A stretch of DNA of 52,473 nucleotides from Micromonospora arborensis (GCF_003205615.1 NZ_PYBV01000041.1:1-52473), one strand, 5' to 3'. Numbered from the stretch's first letter, positions 9,161 to 18,345 are shown. Made by a program: numbers and translations. The notes: a model not told the origin generated them from the sequence alone.

Positions 9161-9711
9161 TGAGCGAGCAGCAGTCCGGCGGCTTCGGTCGGGGTTGGCG
9201 CGGAGGCCGGCAGCAGGGCTGGGACCCGATGGGGGAGTTGCAGTCGCTGCGCGCCGAGCTGAGCCGGCTGGTCGGTGGCCGGGCCGGGGCGTCCGACGTC
9301 GAGCTGACCGAGACCGGGGACGGCTGGGAGGTCGTCGTCCGACTGCCCGGGGTGGCGCCGGAGGAGGTGGCGGTCGAGCTGGACGATCGCGAATTGTGCG
9401 TGCGGGCCCGCTCCGAGGCGGAAGTCAACGCCGACCAGGGCATCCCCGGCGGGTTCGAGACGCGCGGCTTCGAGTACCGGATCAACCTGCCGTCGCGGGT
9501 CGACCCGGAGGCCATCGACGCGGTCATGGACCACGGCCTGCTCCGGGTCCGGTTGCCGCGGGCGACCCGGCCCGCGCCGCGCACCATCACCGTGGGCCGC
9601 ACCGGGCCGCGCTCCGGCGACCTCTCCACTGGTACGACGATGCCGGCCGATCCCGCCGCGGACCGGGAGTTGCACCGCCCGGACACCGTCGGCGAGGTCG
9701 ACCGACAGTAG
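9160..9711 (+). CDS. Hsp20/alpha-crystallin small heat-shock protein
   Basis: 183 residues. The alpha-crystallin domain runs about 45-145: VELTETGDGWEVVVRLPGV, then VELDDRELCVRA and the closing strand LLRVRLPRAT. The N-terminus is Gly/Arg/Gln-rich and the C-terminal tail disordered. An ATP-independent holdase chaperone. The start overlaps the DUF2231 stop and the next gene begins 8 bp after the stop, suggesting one three-gene transcript. Confidence 0.9.
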   Translation: MSEQQSGGFGRGWRGGRQQGWDPMGELQSLRAELSRLVGGRAGASDVELTETGDGWEVVVRLPGVAPEEVAVELDDRELCVRARSEAEVNADQGIPGGFETRGFEYRINLPSRVDPEAIDAVMDHGLLRVRLPRATRPAPRTITVGRTGPRSGDLSTGTTMPADPAADRELHRPDTVGEVDRQ

Positions 9712-9719
9712 CGGGCGGC

Positions 9720-10826
9720 GTGGTCACTCCGTCCGTGCTCGGCCCGACCGCCGAGCGCCTTCCCGACGTGCAGCGGATCGCGGTGCTGCGCGCCAACGCG
9801 CTCGGCGACTTCCTGTTCGTCCTGCCAGCGCTGGACGCGTTGCGGGCCGCGTACCCCTCGGCGGAGATCGTGCTGCTCGGAGCGCCGTGGCACGCGCAGC
9901 TCTGGCGCGATCGGCCCGGCCCGGTGGACCGGGTGCTGGTGGTACCCCCGGCGCCCGGCATTCGAACGCCGGAGGCCGGCGAGTTGGAGTCGTCGATGGA
10001 CGACTTCCTGGCCGCCGCCGTCGGTGAGGGTTTCGACCTGGCGGTGCAGATCCACGGCGGCGGCGCCAACTCCAACCCGCTGATCAGCAGCCTCGGCGCC
10101 CGGGTGACCGTCGGCCTGCGCGCCGAAGACGCGCCGCCGTTGGACCGCTGGGTCCGCTACGTCTACTACCAGCACGAGGTGATCCGCTACCTGGAGGTGA
10201 TGGCCCTGGTGGGTGCGCCGGCGACCACCATCGTGCCGACGCTGGCGGTGACCGACGCCGACCGGGCCGAGGCGGCCGACGTGCTCGGCCCCGCGGTTCG
10301 TCCCCGGGTGGCGCTACATCCCGGTGCCTCCGACACCCGCCGCCGCTGGCCCGCCGAGCGCTTCGCCGAGGTGGCCCGTGAGCTGCATGGTGACGGCTAC
10401 GAGGTGCTGGTCACCGGCACGCCCTCCGAGCAGGAGGTGGTGGACCGGGTGGTCGCCGCGGCCGGGGTGCCGGTCCGACCGCAGGTGGGCACGCTCAGCC
10501 TCGGCGGGCTGGTGGGGTGCTACGCCGACTGCGCGTTGGTCGTCTCCAATGACACCGGCCCGCTGCATCTGGCCGCCGCGGTCGGCGCCTCGACCGTGGG
10601 GATCTTCTGGGTCGGCAACCTGATCAACACGGCCAACCCGTTGCGCAACCGGCACCGACCGATCTGCTCCTGGACCGTGCACTGCCCGGTGTGTGGGGTG
10701 GACTGCACGCCGGGCATCTACCCGCACCGGCCCGGCGACGGCGAGTGCCCGCACCGGGATTCGTTCGTCACCGACGTACCGGCGGTCGAGGTGCTGGAAG
10801 CCGCCCGCGAGCTGCTCACCCCTTAG
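9720..10826 (+). CDS. Glycosyltransferase family 9 (heptosyltransferase-like)
   Basis: 368 residues from GTG at 9720. GT9 features: the N-terminal VLRANALGDFLFVLPALDAL and the C-terminal nucleotide-sugar domain with VALHPGASDTRRRWP and VVSNDTGPLHLAAAVG. Enzymes of this family transfer heptose from ADP-heptose, usually to LPS; a Gram-positive acceptor is unknown. The C-terminus holds a Cys/His cluster (CSWTVHCPVCGVDC, then GECPH) that may bind a metal. It converges, with one base between stops, on a GT2 gene coupled to an HldE-like gene, so the three probably serve one glycan. Confidence 0.85.
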   Translation: MVTPSVLGPTAERLPDVQRIAVLRANALGDFLFVLPALDALRAAYPSAEIVLLGAPWHAQLWRDRPGPVDRVLVVPPAPGIRTPEAGELESSMDDFLAAAVGEGFDLAVQIHGGGANSNPLISSLGARVTVGLRAEDAPPLDRWVRYVYYQHEVIRYLEVMALVGAPATTIVPTLAVTDADRAEAADVLGPAVRPRVALHPGASDTRRRWPAERFAEVARELHGDGYEVLVTGTPSEQEVVDRVVAAAGVPVRPQVGTLSLGGLVGCYADCALVVSNDTGPLHLAAAVGASTVGIFWVGNLINTANPLRNRHRPICSWTVHCPVCGVDCTPGIYPHRPGDGECPHRDSFVTDVPAVEVLEAARELLTP

Positions 10827-10827
10827 T

Positions 10828-11706
10828 TCAGGCCGGCTGGGGCGTGTCCTCCTCGGCGAGGACGACCTCCCACGCCTCCACGTCCCGATCGGTGACCGTC
10901 GTGGGGGACTCCAGGTGGTACGCGCCGCTGGGCAGGATGCCTGCCCCACCATCGCGGGCCAGCACCGCGAGCTGCGCGGCCACGTCCTCGCCCTGGTGCT
11001 TCTCCTGCACCCGACGCCAGAAGTCGAACCCGCCCGCGTCGACGAGCTTGGCCCGGTCGTAGAGCACGCACCCACCGATCCAGGAGACCTTGTACGCCCG
11101 CCACGTGCCCGGCGGCAGCGCCAACTGCTCGGTGATGTGCAGCAGGTTGGCCGCCGAGTGGATCCGGGCACGGTTCCACTCCGGGGTGCCGGGTCGGATC
11201 CGCTCCGGTGTGGGCGGGCCGGTCCACTCCTCGTAGTGCCCATGCGATTCCGGCCGCACGTCGTCGGCGTAGGAGAGCCCGTGTACGCCGTTGCCGACGA
11301 AGCCGCAGCCCAGCTCACCGAGCGCCGTGACCAGCCGGTGCAGCGTCCCCGGTTCCAACCAGACATCGTCGTCGAGGCTGAGGACGTACCGGGCGGTCGA
11401 GGCGGCGAGCAGGTACGCCCGGTGCTCGGCCAACCCTCGTCGGGGCAGCCGGCGGGTCAGCAGCACCGGGTGACCCCGGTGGCGCAGCGCCCGGACCATG
11501 GTGGCCGCGGCGGGATGCGCGTACGCGGGCTCGCCGTCGGACTGGTCGCTGACGACCACCCCGAAGCCGGGCACCCCGTCCTGGGCGGCGAGGCCGCTCA
11601 GGGTGACCGCCAGTTCGGCGGGCCGGTTCCGGGTCGGAACCAGCACGTCGACCAGCCGGTCGGTGCGGAACTCCGCCGGGGCGCCGGGGTCGAGGGGGCG
11701 GTTCAC
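10828..11706 (-). CDS. Glycosyltransferase family 2
   Basis: 292 residues from GTG at 11706, which overlaps the HldE-like gene's TGA (GTGA), so translation is coupled. GT-A fold signals: VDVLVPTRNRPAELAVTL near residue 19 and the metal-binding LSLDDDVWLEPG near 113. Further motifs include WIGGCVLYDRAKL and GEDVAAQLAVL. No membrane segment. The acceptor is unknown; the coupling to HldE suggests the sugar donor or product involves a heptose. Confidence 0.88.
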   Translation of the reverse strand: MNRPLDPGAPAEFRTDRLVDVLVPTRNRPAELAVTLSGLAAQDGVPGFGVVVSDQSDGEPAYAHPAAATMVRALRHRGHPVLLTRRLPRRGLAEHRAYLLAASTARYVLSLDDDVWLEPGTLHRLVTALGELGCGFVGNGVHGLSYADDVRPESHGHYEEWTGPPTPERIRPGTPEWNRARIHSAANLLHITEQLALPPGTWRAYKVSWIGGCVLYDRAKLVDAGGFDFWRRVQEKHQGEDVAAQLAVLARDGGAGILPSGAYHLESPTTVTDRDVEAWEVVLAEEDTPQPA

Positions 11707-13550
11707 GACGCCTGGGTGCGGGAGCTGAGCGACGGGTCGGGTTCTCGCTCGCTGGTGGCCGGCGACGGGTCCTGGCTGTGCGACCGGATCCGCTCGATGA
11801 TCGCCGAGGTGGACCGGTCCGGCACGTACCCCAGGGTGTGCACCTGGCCGCCCAACCGGCGCACCAGCGGCGCCTCCGGCACCAGCTCCGGCGGGTAGTC
11901 CCCGCCCTTGACGTAGATGTCCGGCCGGACCGCCTCGATCAGCGCGGCGGGTGAGTCCTCCTCGAAGACCACCACGTGATCCACGCAGGCGAGCGCGGCG
12001 AGCAGGGCAGCTCGGTCCTCGACCGGGTTGACCGGCCGGTCCGGGCCCTTCAGCCGACGTACGCTGTCGTCCGAGTTGACCGCCACGATGAGCAGGTCGC
12101 CCAGCGCGCGGGCCTGCTCCAGGTACCGCACGTGCCCCCGGTGCAGCACGTCGAAGCAGCCGTTGGTGAACACCACCGACCGTCCCGCCTCGCGGTATTC
12201 GGCGACGATCGCGTCCAACTCGTCGCTGCCCACCAGGGCGGGGTGGCTCATGGTCTCGGTCGGCTGGTTGAGCGCGGTGAGCAGGTCCTCTCGCCGGCAC
12301 ACGCAGGTGCCGGTGTCGGAGACGGTGATGGTGGCCGCCAGCTGGGCGAGTTGGGCGGCGGTGGGCAACGGCGCGTCGGCGGCCAGGGCCAACGTCATCG
12401 CCGCCAGGTACGCGTCGCCCGCGCCCACGGCGTGGCTCGCCGGGACCGGGGTGCTGTGGCTGCGTCGCGGCTCCCCGTCGGCGCCACCGACCACCGCGCC
12501 CTCGGTGTCCAGGGTCACCGCGACCACGTCGGCGCCCGTGTGCGCGCGCAGCTCGGCGAGGCGCGACTCGGCCAGGACGGCCCGGTCGACACCCTCCCCA
12601 GCCTGGGTGTTCACGGTGACGCCGGTGCCGGTGACGCTGAGTCCGTCGCCGGTGAGGGCCACCCGGCCCTCGCTCGGGGTGGGTTCGCCGACCGGACCGG
12701 GCCGACCGGCTGGCGACGGCTCCAGGGCCGGCTGGTCGGTGACGTCGTCGGCGCGTACGCCGCCCGGGGCCGCGCCCACGGTCAGTTCGGACGGGCCGTC
12801 GGCCGGGTCGCCGTGCGGGTGTTCCAGGTGCAGTTCGGTCCCGGCAGTAGGTCGGGTCGCGCCGCCGGCCCGGGCCAGCAGCCGGGTCGCCTCGGCGAAG
12901 CTGGGGGTGACCACGGTCGGCGCGAGGCCCCGCCAGTCGGCCAGGTCGTGGGCGTCCAGCGCGACGGTGGCGTACCGCTCGCGGTGCTCGACCAGCCACG
13001 CGCGGACCGGCGCGGGCAGCGCGCCCAGCCCGTAGTCGCAGACCACCAGGGTCGGCGCTTCCCCGCCGGCGGCGGCGCGCAGCTCCTCGGTGGCGCAGTT
13101 CAGGGCGGTGAGCAGCCGGGTCACGCCCTCCGGGTCGAGTGCGTCGTCCGGGTCGCCGGAGTCCTCGCGCAGCAGGATCTGGTTGCCGGCCAGCATCCGC
13201 CGCTTCACCGGGGTGGGCCGTCCGGGCTGGTTGACCGTGCGGTCCCAGACGCCGGCGCGGTCCAGACAGTCGTGCAGTTCGTCGCCGGCCACGTCGGCGC
13301 CGACGGGTGCGACCAGCACCGCCCGGCCGCCGAGGGTCGCGACGTTGACCGCGGTGTTCGCGGCCCCACCGGCGGCGGAGATCCGTCGGCGGAGGGTGAG
13401 GACCGGGGCGGGCGCCTCCCGGCAGAGCCGGTCCGAGTCGGCGAACCGCCACTCGTCCAGCATGGCGTCACCGACGATCAGGACTGGGCGTCCGAGCCAG
13501 CTCTCCACGACGGTGGCGAGCCGGCGCTGTTCCGCTGCTGCTCCTGCCAT
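11703..13550 (-). CDS. hldE: HldE-like heptose 7-phosphate kinase / 1-phosphate adenylyltransferase
   Basis: About 615 residues, a two-domain fusion. The N-terminal PfkB sugar kinase shows PVLIVGDAMLDEW, SAAGGAANTAVNVATLGG and the catalytic VGAGDAY. The C-terminal nucleotidyltransferase shows VVFTNGCFDVLHRGHVRYL and YVKGGDY. Together they would make ADP-activated heptose from heptose 7-phosphate. Gly/Pro/Thr-rich sequence of roughly 95 residues (about 226-320) interrupts the kinase half and is unusual for the family. The start is taken as ATG 13550; an in-frame TTG at 13583 is the alternative, and neither has ideal RBS spacing. No phosphatase (GmhB) or isomerase (GmhA) gene is in the window. 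Confidence 0.85.
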   Translation of the reverse strand: MAGAAAEQRRLATVVESWLGRPVLIVGDAMLDEWRFADSDRLCREAPAPVLTLRRRISAAGGAANTAVNVATLGGRAVLVAPVGADVAGDELHDCLDRAGVWDRTVNQPGRPTPVKRRMLAGNQILLREDSGDPDDALDPEGVTRLLTALNCATEELRAAAGGEAPTLVVCDYGLGALPAPVRAWLVEHRERYATVALDAHDLADWRGLAPTVVTPSFAEATRLLARAGGATRPTAGTELHLEHPHGDPADGPSELTVGAAPGGVRADDVTDQPALEPSPAGRPGPVGEPTPSEGRVALTGDGLSVTGTGVTVNTQAGEGVDRAVLAESRLAELRAHTGADVVAVTLDTEGAVVGGADGEPRRSHSTPVPASHAVGAGDAYLAAMTLALAADAPLPTAAQLAQLAATITVSDTGTCVCRREDLLTALNQPTETMSHPALVGSDELDAIVAEYREAGRSVVFTNGCFDVLHRGHVRYLEQARALGDLLIVAVNSDDSVRRLKGPDRPVNPVEDRAALLAALACVDHVVVFEEDSPAALIEAVRPDIYVKGGDYPPELVPEAPLVRRLGGQVHTLGYVPDRSTSAIIERIRSHSQDPSPATSEREPDPSLSSRTQAS

Positions 13551-13719
13551 GCCTCCTCGGGTCCCCAGCGCCCTGCGGGCCAAACCTGCGCGGCCACCGC
13601 TGCGCGTGGTCTGACCTGGGCGTTGTCGACAAGGTGGGCTTCCTTACCCGGTCGGTTTGTTTCGGGCGTTCGGGGTCGGGAAGGGAAATGAGGTACCCCC
13701 GGAGAGGAGATGTACCGAC

Positions 13720-14259
13720 ATGGCAACGACATTGCAGGGCAAGCGGATCGCCTTCCTGGCCGCCGACGGCGTCGAGGAGGTCGAGTACGTCCAGCCGCGC
13801 GAGGCGGTCGAGAACGCCGGCGCGACGGCCGAGCTGGTGTCGCTGAAGCCTGGTTCCATCCAGTCCTTCAACCACCTCGACCAGTCGAAGACGTACGACG
13901 TGGAGGTGACCGTCGAGAAGGCGGACGCGAGCGGTTACGACGCGTTGGTGCTGCCCGGCGGCGTGGCGAACCCGGACTTCCTGCGCAGTGACCCGGACGC
14001 GGTCCGGTTCGTGCGGGCGTTCTTCGACGCCGGGAAGCCCGTCGGGGTGATCTGTCACGGCCCGTGGACGCTGATCGAGGCGGACGTGGTGCGCGGTCGT
14101 CGGATCGCGTCCTGGCCCAGCCTGCGGACCGACCTGACCAACGCCGGCGCGACCTGGGTCGACGAGGAGTGCGTCACCGACGGAAATCTGACCAGCAGCC
14201 GCAACCCCGGCGACCTCCCCGCGTTCTGCCAGAGAATCACCGAAACCTTCAAGGTCTGA
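13720..14259 (+). CDS. DJ-1/PfpI-family protein (type 1 glutamine amidotransferase-like)
   Basis: 179 residues. Family motifs: IAFLAADGVEEVEYVQP with the conserved Glu, the strand ALVLPGG, and the nucleophile elbow VGVICHGPWTLIEA with Cys at about 109. The PfpI/YhbO-like group acts as a glyoxalase/deglycase or stress protein. The ATG at 13720 is preceded by GGAGAGGAGA. Divergent from hldE. Closest general label: general stress protein 18-like. Confidence 0.9.
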   Translation: MATTLQGKRIAFLAADGVEEVEYVQPREAVENAGATAELVSLKPGSIQSFNHLDQSKTYDVEVTVEKADASGYDALVLPGGVANPDFLRSDPDAVRFVRAFFDAGKPVGVICHGPWTLIEADVVRGRRIASWPSLRTDLTNAGATWVDEECVTDGNLTSSRNPGDLPAFCQRITETFKV

Positions 14260-14274
14260 CCTGCCGTACCCCGC

Positions 14275-14321
14275 TTGATCATGAGGTTGGTGGCACGACC
14301 TGCCGCTGACCTCATGATCAA
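14275..14321. terminator. Long hairpin after the DJ-1 gene
   Basis: TTGATCATGAGGT and ACCTCATGATCAA are perfect 13-bp arms around a 21-base loop that can itself partly pair. It lies 16 bp past the DJ-1 gene stop and 57 bp before the MFS start. It is probably a terminator-like repeat; the GATCATGAGGT arm recalls short repeats I associate with Micromonospora genomes. Confidence 0.55.
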
Positions 14322-14378
14322 CAGGATGATTTTGTTCGGTCCGGCGCATGTTCTGCGGCTCGCGGGATAGAAGGGCAC

Positions 14379-16055
14379 ATGACCACCGAAGCCTCCACCG
14401 CGCCGGTGCTGAATCGTCAGCAGATCCGGCTGCTCATGCTCGGTCTGATGACCGGCATGCTGTTGGCCGCACTCGACCAGACCATCGTCGGCACGGCCCT
14501 GCCGACCATCGTTGGTGAGCTGGGCGGGATCAACCACTACTCGTGGGTGGTCACCGCGTACCTGCTCGCCTCGACCGCGTCGACGCCGCTGTACGGCAAG
14601 ATGGCCGACCTGTACGGGCGTCGACCGGTCTTCCTCTTCTCGATCGGCACGTTCCTGGTCGGGTCGTTACTGGCCGGGCTGTCGCAGAACATGACCCAGC
14701 TGATCATCACCCGGGGCATTCAGGGCCTCGGTGCCGGTGGTCTGCTGACGCTCGCGTTCACCATCATCTCGGACGTGGTGTCACCCCGGGAGCGTGGTCG
14801 CTACCAGGGTCTGTTCGGCGCCGTCTTCGGGATCTCGTCGGTGGCCGGGCCGCTGGTCGGTGGTTACTTCGCGGAGACCGACTGGCGGTGGATCTTCTAC
14901 ATCAACGTGCCGCTGGCGATCCTGGCCATCGTGGTCTGCTACCACGTGATGCGGCTGATCCCGTTCGAACGCCGGGACCACGCGATCGACTGGCTCGGTG
15001 CCGGTCTGCTGGTCGCCGGGGTGAGTTGCCTGCTGCTCGCGCTGAGCTGGGGCGGCAACGAGTACCCCTGGGGCTCCGGGGTGATCATCGGTCTCATCGT
15101 CGTGGGTGCGGTGCTCGCCGTGCTGTTCGTGCTGCAGGAGGCCCGGGTCGCCGAGCCCATCCTGCCGTTGCGGCTGTTCCGCAGCGCCACGTTCGCGCTC
15201 GCCAACTCGGCCGGCTTCGTGCTCGGTCTGGTCATGTTCGGGTCGATCATCTTCATCCCGCTGTACCTGCAGATCGTCAAGGGCGCCTCGCCGACCCGAA
15301 GCGGTCTGCTGATGCTGCCGATGATGGCCGGCATCATCATCACCTCGATCCTCACCGGTCGGGCGATGAGCCGGATCGGCCGCTACAAGTGGTTCCCGGT
15401 GGCCGGGGCGGTGACCCTGGTGGTGGGCATGCTGCTCTTCACCCGGCTGCACGTGGGCACCTCGCTCTGGGTGGCGTTCGGCTTCATGGCGATCATCGGC
15501 ATCGGCCTGGGCCTGTGCATGCAGTCGCTGGTCCTCGCCGTGCAGAACGCGGTCTCCGTCCGGGACCTGGGTGCCGGCACCTCCTCGGCGACCTTCTTCC
15601 GGTCGCTGGGTGGTTCGTTCGGGGTGGCGATCCTCGGCACCCTGCTCTCCACCCGGCTCAACTCGCAGCTTGCCGATCGGCTGCCCGGCGCGATCGCCCA
15701 GCTTCCGCCGGAGCAGCAGGCCGCTGTCGCGGCCAGCGGCGGCACGAACATCTCGATCAACGACCCGGCGACGATCATGGCGCTGCCCGGTGTGGTCCGG
15801 GCCGCCATCCAGGAATCGTTCGTCGAGTCACTGCACCTGGTCTTCCTGACCGCCGGCCTGGTCGCCATCGTCGCGGTGCTCGTCACCCTGGCGCTGCCCA
15901 ACAACACCCTGCGGGGTGCGGGCCCGCAGGGTGCCACCGGCGGCGCCGACCCGCTGGGCGGTAAGGCCCCGGCCGCGGGCGGCAAGCCGCTGTCGCGTGA
16001 ATCCAAGGAGGAGGCCGCCGCCGAGATGGAGGCCCAGTCCCAGACGATGATCTGA
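14379..16055 (+). CDS. MFS multidrug exporter, DHA2 (EmrB/QacA) type
   Basis: 558 residues, about 14 hydrophobic helices. Signature motifs: LDQTIVGTALPTIVGELGG in helix 1 (DHA2 motif D1), GKMADLYGRRPVFLFS between helices 2 and 3 (MFS motif A) and RGIQGLGAGGLL in helix 4. Proton-coupled export of drugs or other small amphipathic compounds across the cytoplasmic membrane. The C-terminal tail is Gly/Ala-rich and ends with a charged segment. No adjacent regulator; monocistronic, and convergent with the Nudix gene through a hairpin. Confidence 0.92.
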   Translation: MTTEASTAPVLNRQQIRLLMLGLMTGMLLAALDQTIVGTALPTIVGELGGINHYSWVVTAYLLASTASTPLYGKMADLYGRRPVFLFSIGTFLVGSLLAGLSQNMTQLIITRGIQGLGAGGLLTLAFTIISDVVSPRERGRYQGLFGAVFGISSVAGPLVGGYFAETDWRWIFYINVPLAILAIVVCYHVMRLIPFERRDHAIDWLGAGLLVAGVSCLLLALSWGGNEYPWGSGVIIGLIVVGAVLAVLFVLQEARVAEPILPLRLFRSATFALANSAGFVLGLVMFGSIIFIPLYLQIVKGASPTRSGLLMLPMMAGIIITSILTGRAMSRIGRYKWFPVAGAVTLVVGMLLFTRLHVGTSLWVAFGFMAIIGIGLGLCMQSLVLAVQNAVSVRDLGAGTSSATFFRSLGGSFGVAILGTLLSTRLNSQLADRLPGAIAQLPPEQQAAVAASGGTNISINDPATIMALPGVVRAAIQESFVESLHLVFLTAGLVAIVAVLVTLALPNNTLRGAGPQGATGGADPLGGKAPAAGGKPLSRESKEEAAAEMEAQSQTMI

Positions 16056-16066
16056 CCGCGTCGAGG

Positions 16067-16115
16067 ACGGCGATGTCGGGGTGTCCGAGTGTCGGGGACA
16101 CCCCGACGTCGCCGT
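16067..16115. terminator. Bidirectional hairpin between convergent genes
   Basis: 20-bp arms with one mismatch (left arm begins ACGGCGATGTCGGGG) around a 9-base loop. Located between the MFS stop (16055) and the Nudix stop (16148) and able to stop transcripts from both sides. Confidence 0.65.
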
Positions 16116-16147
16116 ATCCGAGCACGTCGGTGACCCCGAGGCCCTAC

Positions 16148-16639
16148 CTACTTGAGGATCAGCCGGTTGGTCTGCTCGAAGACGTCCAGGTCGGCAAGCG
16201 TCTCGGCGACCGAGGCGGAGAGTGGGGCGGGGAACCGGTCGCGGGGGAAGAAGCCGGCGTCGGTGGTCTCGTCGGTGACCCGGGCGAGCTGCCCGTCCCA
16301 CTCCTCGACCTTGAACGCCGTCGTGAAGACCTGGTACGTGTGCCCGTACATGTTGGTGCTGGTCCGGTCCGGGCCGGTGTAGAGGGCGAACGCGCAGACC
16401 CGCAGCGCGCGCAGCCCGGTCTCCTCGCGGACCTCGCGTACCGCGCAGTCGGCGATCGACTCGCCCAACTCCATCGCCCCGGCCGGCATGGCCCACTGGC
16501 CGTTGTCGGAGCGTTGGATCAGCAGGATGCGTCCCGCGTTGTCGCTGACCACGGCACGGGCGCCGACGAACATCAGCGTCCGGTCCCCGGCGAGCGCGCG
16601 CAACTGCCCCACGTACGAGTCGGCCCAGGAGATGCTCAC
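16148..16639 (-). CDS. Nudix hydrolase
   Basis: 163 residues. Complete Nudix box GAMELGESIADCAVREV followed by REETGL (pattern GX5EX7REUXEEXGU) at about residues 53-75. It hydrolyses a nucleoside diphosphate linked to another group; the substrate cannot be told. Start chosen as GTG 16639 (VSISWADSYV); an in-frame TTG lies three codons upstream. Divergent from the acyl-CoA synthetase gene across a ~56-bp gap. Confidence 0.88.
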   Translation of the reverse strand: MSISWADSYVGQLRALAGDRTLMFVGARAVVSDNAGRILLIQRSDNGQWAMPAGAMELGESIADCAVREVREETGLRALRVCAFALYTGPDRTSTNMYGHTYQVFTTAFKVEEWDGQLARVTDETTDAGFFPRDRFPAPLSASVAETLADLDVFEQTNRLILK

Positions 16640-16682
16640 CTGCGACAATTTACGGGGGTTCCCAACGCGTGACCGCCGACAC

Positions 16683-16688
16683 TAGCTT
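16683..16688 (+). promoter_or_regulatory. Candidate -10 element for a leaderless transcript
   Basis: TAGCTT fits the actinobacterial TAnnnT -10 pattern and ends 7 bases before the ATG at 16696, which would place the transcription start on or next to the start codon. No good RBS precedes that ATG, in agreement. Confidence 0.4.
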
Positions 16689-16695
16689 GTTACCC

Positions 16696-18345
16696 ATGCG
16701 TAGCACGATGATGGACGCCCCTCTGCAGGTCTCCCGGATCCTCGAGCACGGCGCGGGAGTGCACGGCACGGCCGAGGTGGTCACCTGGACCGGCGCCGAG
16801 CCTCGCCGGATGACGTACGCCGAGGTGGGCCGCGCCGCCGCCCGGCTGGCGCACGGGCTGCGCGACGAGTGTGGGGTGACCGGCGACGAGCGGGTCGCCA
16901 CCTTCATGTGGAACAACAACGAGCACCTGGTGGCCTACTTCGCGGTGCCGAGCATGGGTGCGGTGCTGCACACGCTCAACATCCGCCTCTTTCCCGACCA
17001 GGTCGTCTACATCGCCAACCACGCCGAGGACCGGGTGGTGCTTGTCGACAGCACGCTCATCCCGCTGCTGGCCCGGGTGATCGGCGACCTGACCACGGTG
17101 CGGCACGTGGTGGTGGTCGGTGGCGGCGACCCGGCCCCGCTGGTGGCGGCGGCCGGTGACCGGATCACCGTGCACCACTGGGACGCGCTGCTCGCCGACC
17201 GGCCCGAGGTGTACGACTGGCCCGAGGTGGACGAGCACGACGCCGCGGCGCTCTGCTACACCTCCGGCACCACCGGCAACCCGAAGGGTGTGGCCTACTC
17301 GCACCGGTCCATCTACCTGCACTCGATGCAGGTCTGCATGCCGGAGGGGTTCGGTCTCGCGCCGACCGACCGGGAGCTGGCCATCGTGCCGATGTTCCAC
17401 GCCATGTCGTGGGGTCTGCCGTACGCGGCCTTCCTCTCCGGCGCGTCGCTGATCATGCCGGATCGGTTCCTCCAGGCCGCGCCGATCGCCGAGATGATCG
17501 CCGCCGAGCGGCCCACGCTGGCCGGGGCGGTGCCGACCATCTGGACGGATCTGTTGGCCTACCTGGACACTCACGAGGTGGACACCTCCTCGCTCACCGA
17601 GGTGATCGTGGGCGGGTCGGCCTGCCCGCCAGCGCTGATGCACGCGTTCGACGAGCGGCACGGCATCGACGTCATCCACGCCTGGGGGATGACCGAGATG
17701 TCCCCGCTCGGGTCGGTCTCGCGTCCGCCCGCCGGGGCGACCGGCGAGCAGGCGTGGCGGTACCGCTACACGCAGGGCCGGGTGCCGGCGGGTGTGCAGG
17801 CGCGGATCGTCGGCCCGTCGGGGGAGCCGTTGCCTGACGACGGCAGGTCCGTGGGCGAGCTGGAGGTCCGTGGGCCGTGGGTGACCGCCCGGTACGTCGG
17901 TGACGACGCCCCGGACGAGGAGAAGTTCCGCGACGGCTGGCTGCGTACCGGCGACGTGGGCACCCTCTCGCCGGATGGCTACATCACGCTGACCGACCGC
18001 GCCAAGGACGTGATCAAGTCCGGGGGTGAGTGGATTTCGTCGGTCGAGTTGGAGAACGCGCTGATGGCCCACCCGGCGGTGTTGGAGGCGTGCGTGGTGG
18101 GTGTGCCGGACGAGCGGTGGGACGAGCGGCCGCTGGCCACCGTGGTCGTACGGGAGGGCGCCTCGGTGACCGCGGAGGAGCTGCGGGACTTCCTGGCCGG
18201 CTCGGTGGCTCGCTGGCAGTTGCCCGAGCGGTGGGCGTTCATCGACACGGTGCCGAAGACCAGCGTGGGCAAGTTCGACAAGAAGGTCGTCCGTTCGCGG
18301 TACGCCGAGGGCGACCTGACCGTCCAGGAGCTGACCGCCCCGTAA
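16696..18345 (+). CDS. AMP-dependent fatty acyl-CoA synthetase
   Basis: 549 residues of the ANL superfamily. P-loop motif CYTSGTTGNPKGV near residue 197; the A4/A5 region HAWGMTEMSPLGSV near 330; the hinge and A7/A8 motifs GWLRTGDVGTLSPDGY and DRAKDVIKSGGEWIS; the catalytic Lys near the C-terminus in KTSVGKFDKK. Activates a medium- or long-chain fatty acid to acyl-AMP and then acyl-CoA. The start ATG 16696 (MRSTMMDAPLQ) is preferred over upstream codons because of the leaderless-type -10. Monocistronic, followed by a strong hairpin. Confidence 0.92.
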   Translation: MRSTMMDAPLQVSRILEHGAGVHGTAEVVTWTGAEPRRMTYAEVGRAAARLAHGLRDECGVTGDERVATFMWNNNEHLVAYFAVPSMGAVLHTLNIRLFPDQVVYIANHAEDRVVLVDSTLIPLLARVIGDLTTVRHVVVVGGGDPAPLVAAAGDRITVHHWDALLADRPEVYDWPEVDEHDAAALCYTSGTTGNPKGVAYSHRSIYLHSMQVCMPEGFGLAPTDRELAIVPMFHAMSWGLPYAAFLSGASLIMPDRFLQAAPIAEMIAAERPTLAGAVPTIWTDLLAYLDTHEVDTSSLTEVIVGGSACPPALMHAFDERHGIDVIHAWGMTEMSPLGSVSRPPAGATGEQAWRYRYTQGRVPAGVQARIVGPSGEPLPDDGRSVGELEVRGPWVTARYVGDDAPDEEKFRDGWLRTGDVGTLSPDGYITLTDRAKDVIKSGGEWISSVELENALMAHPAVLEACVVGVPDERWDERPLATVVVREGASVTAEELRDFLAGSVARWQLPERWAFIDTVPKTSVGKFDKKVVRSRYAEGDLTVQELTAP

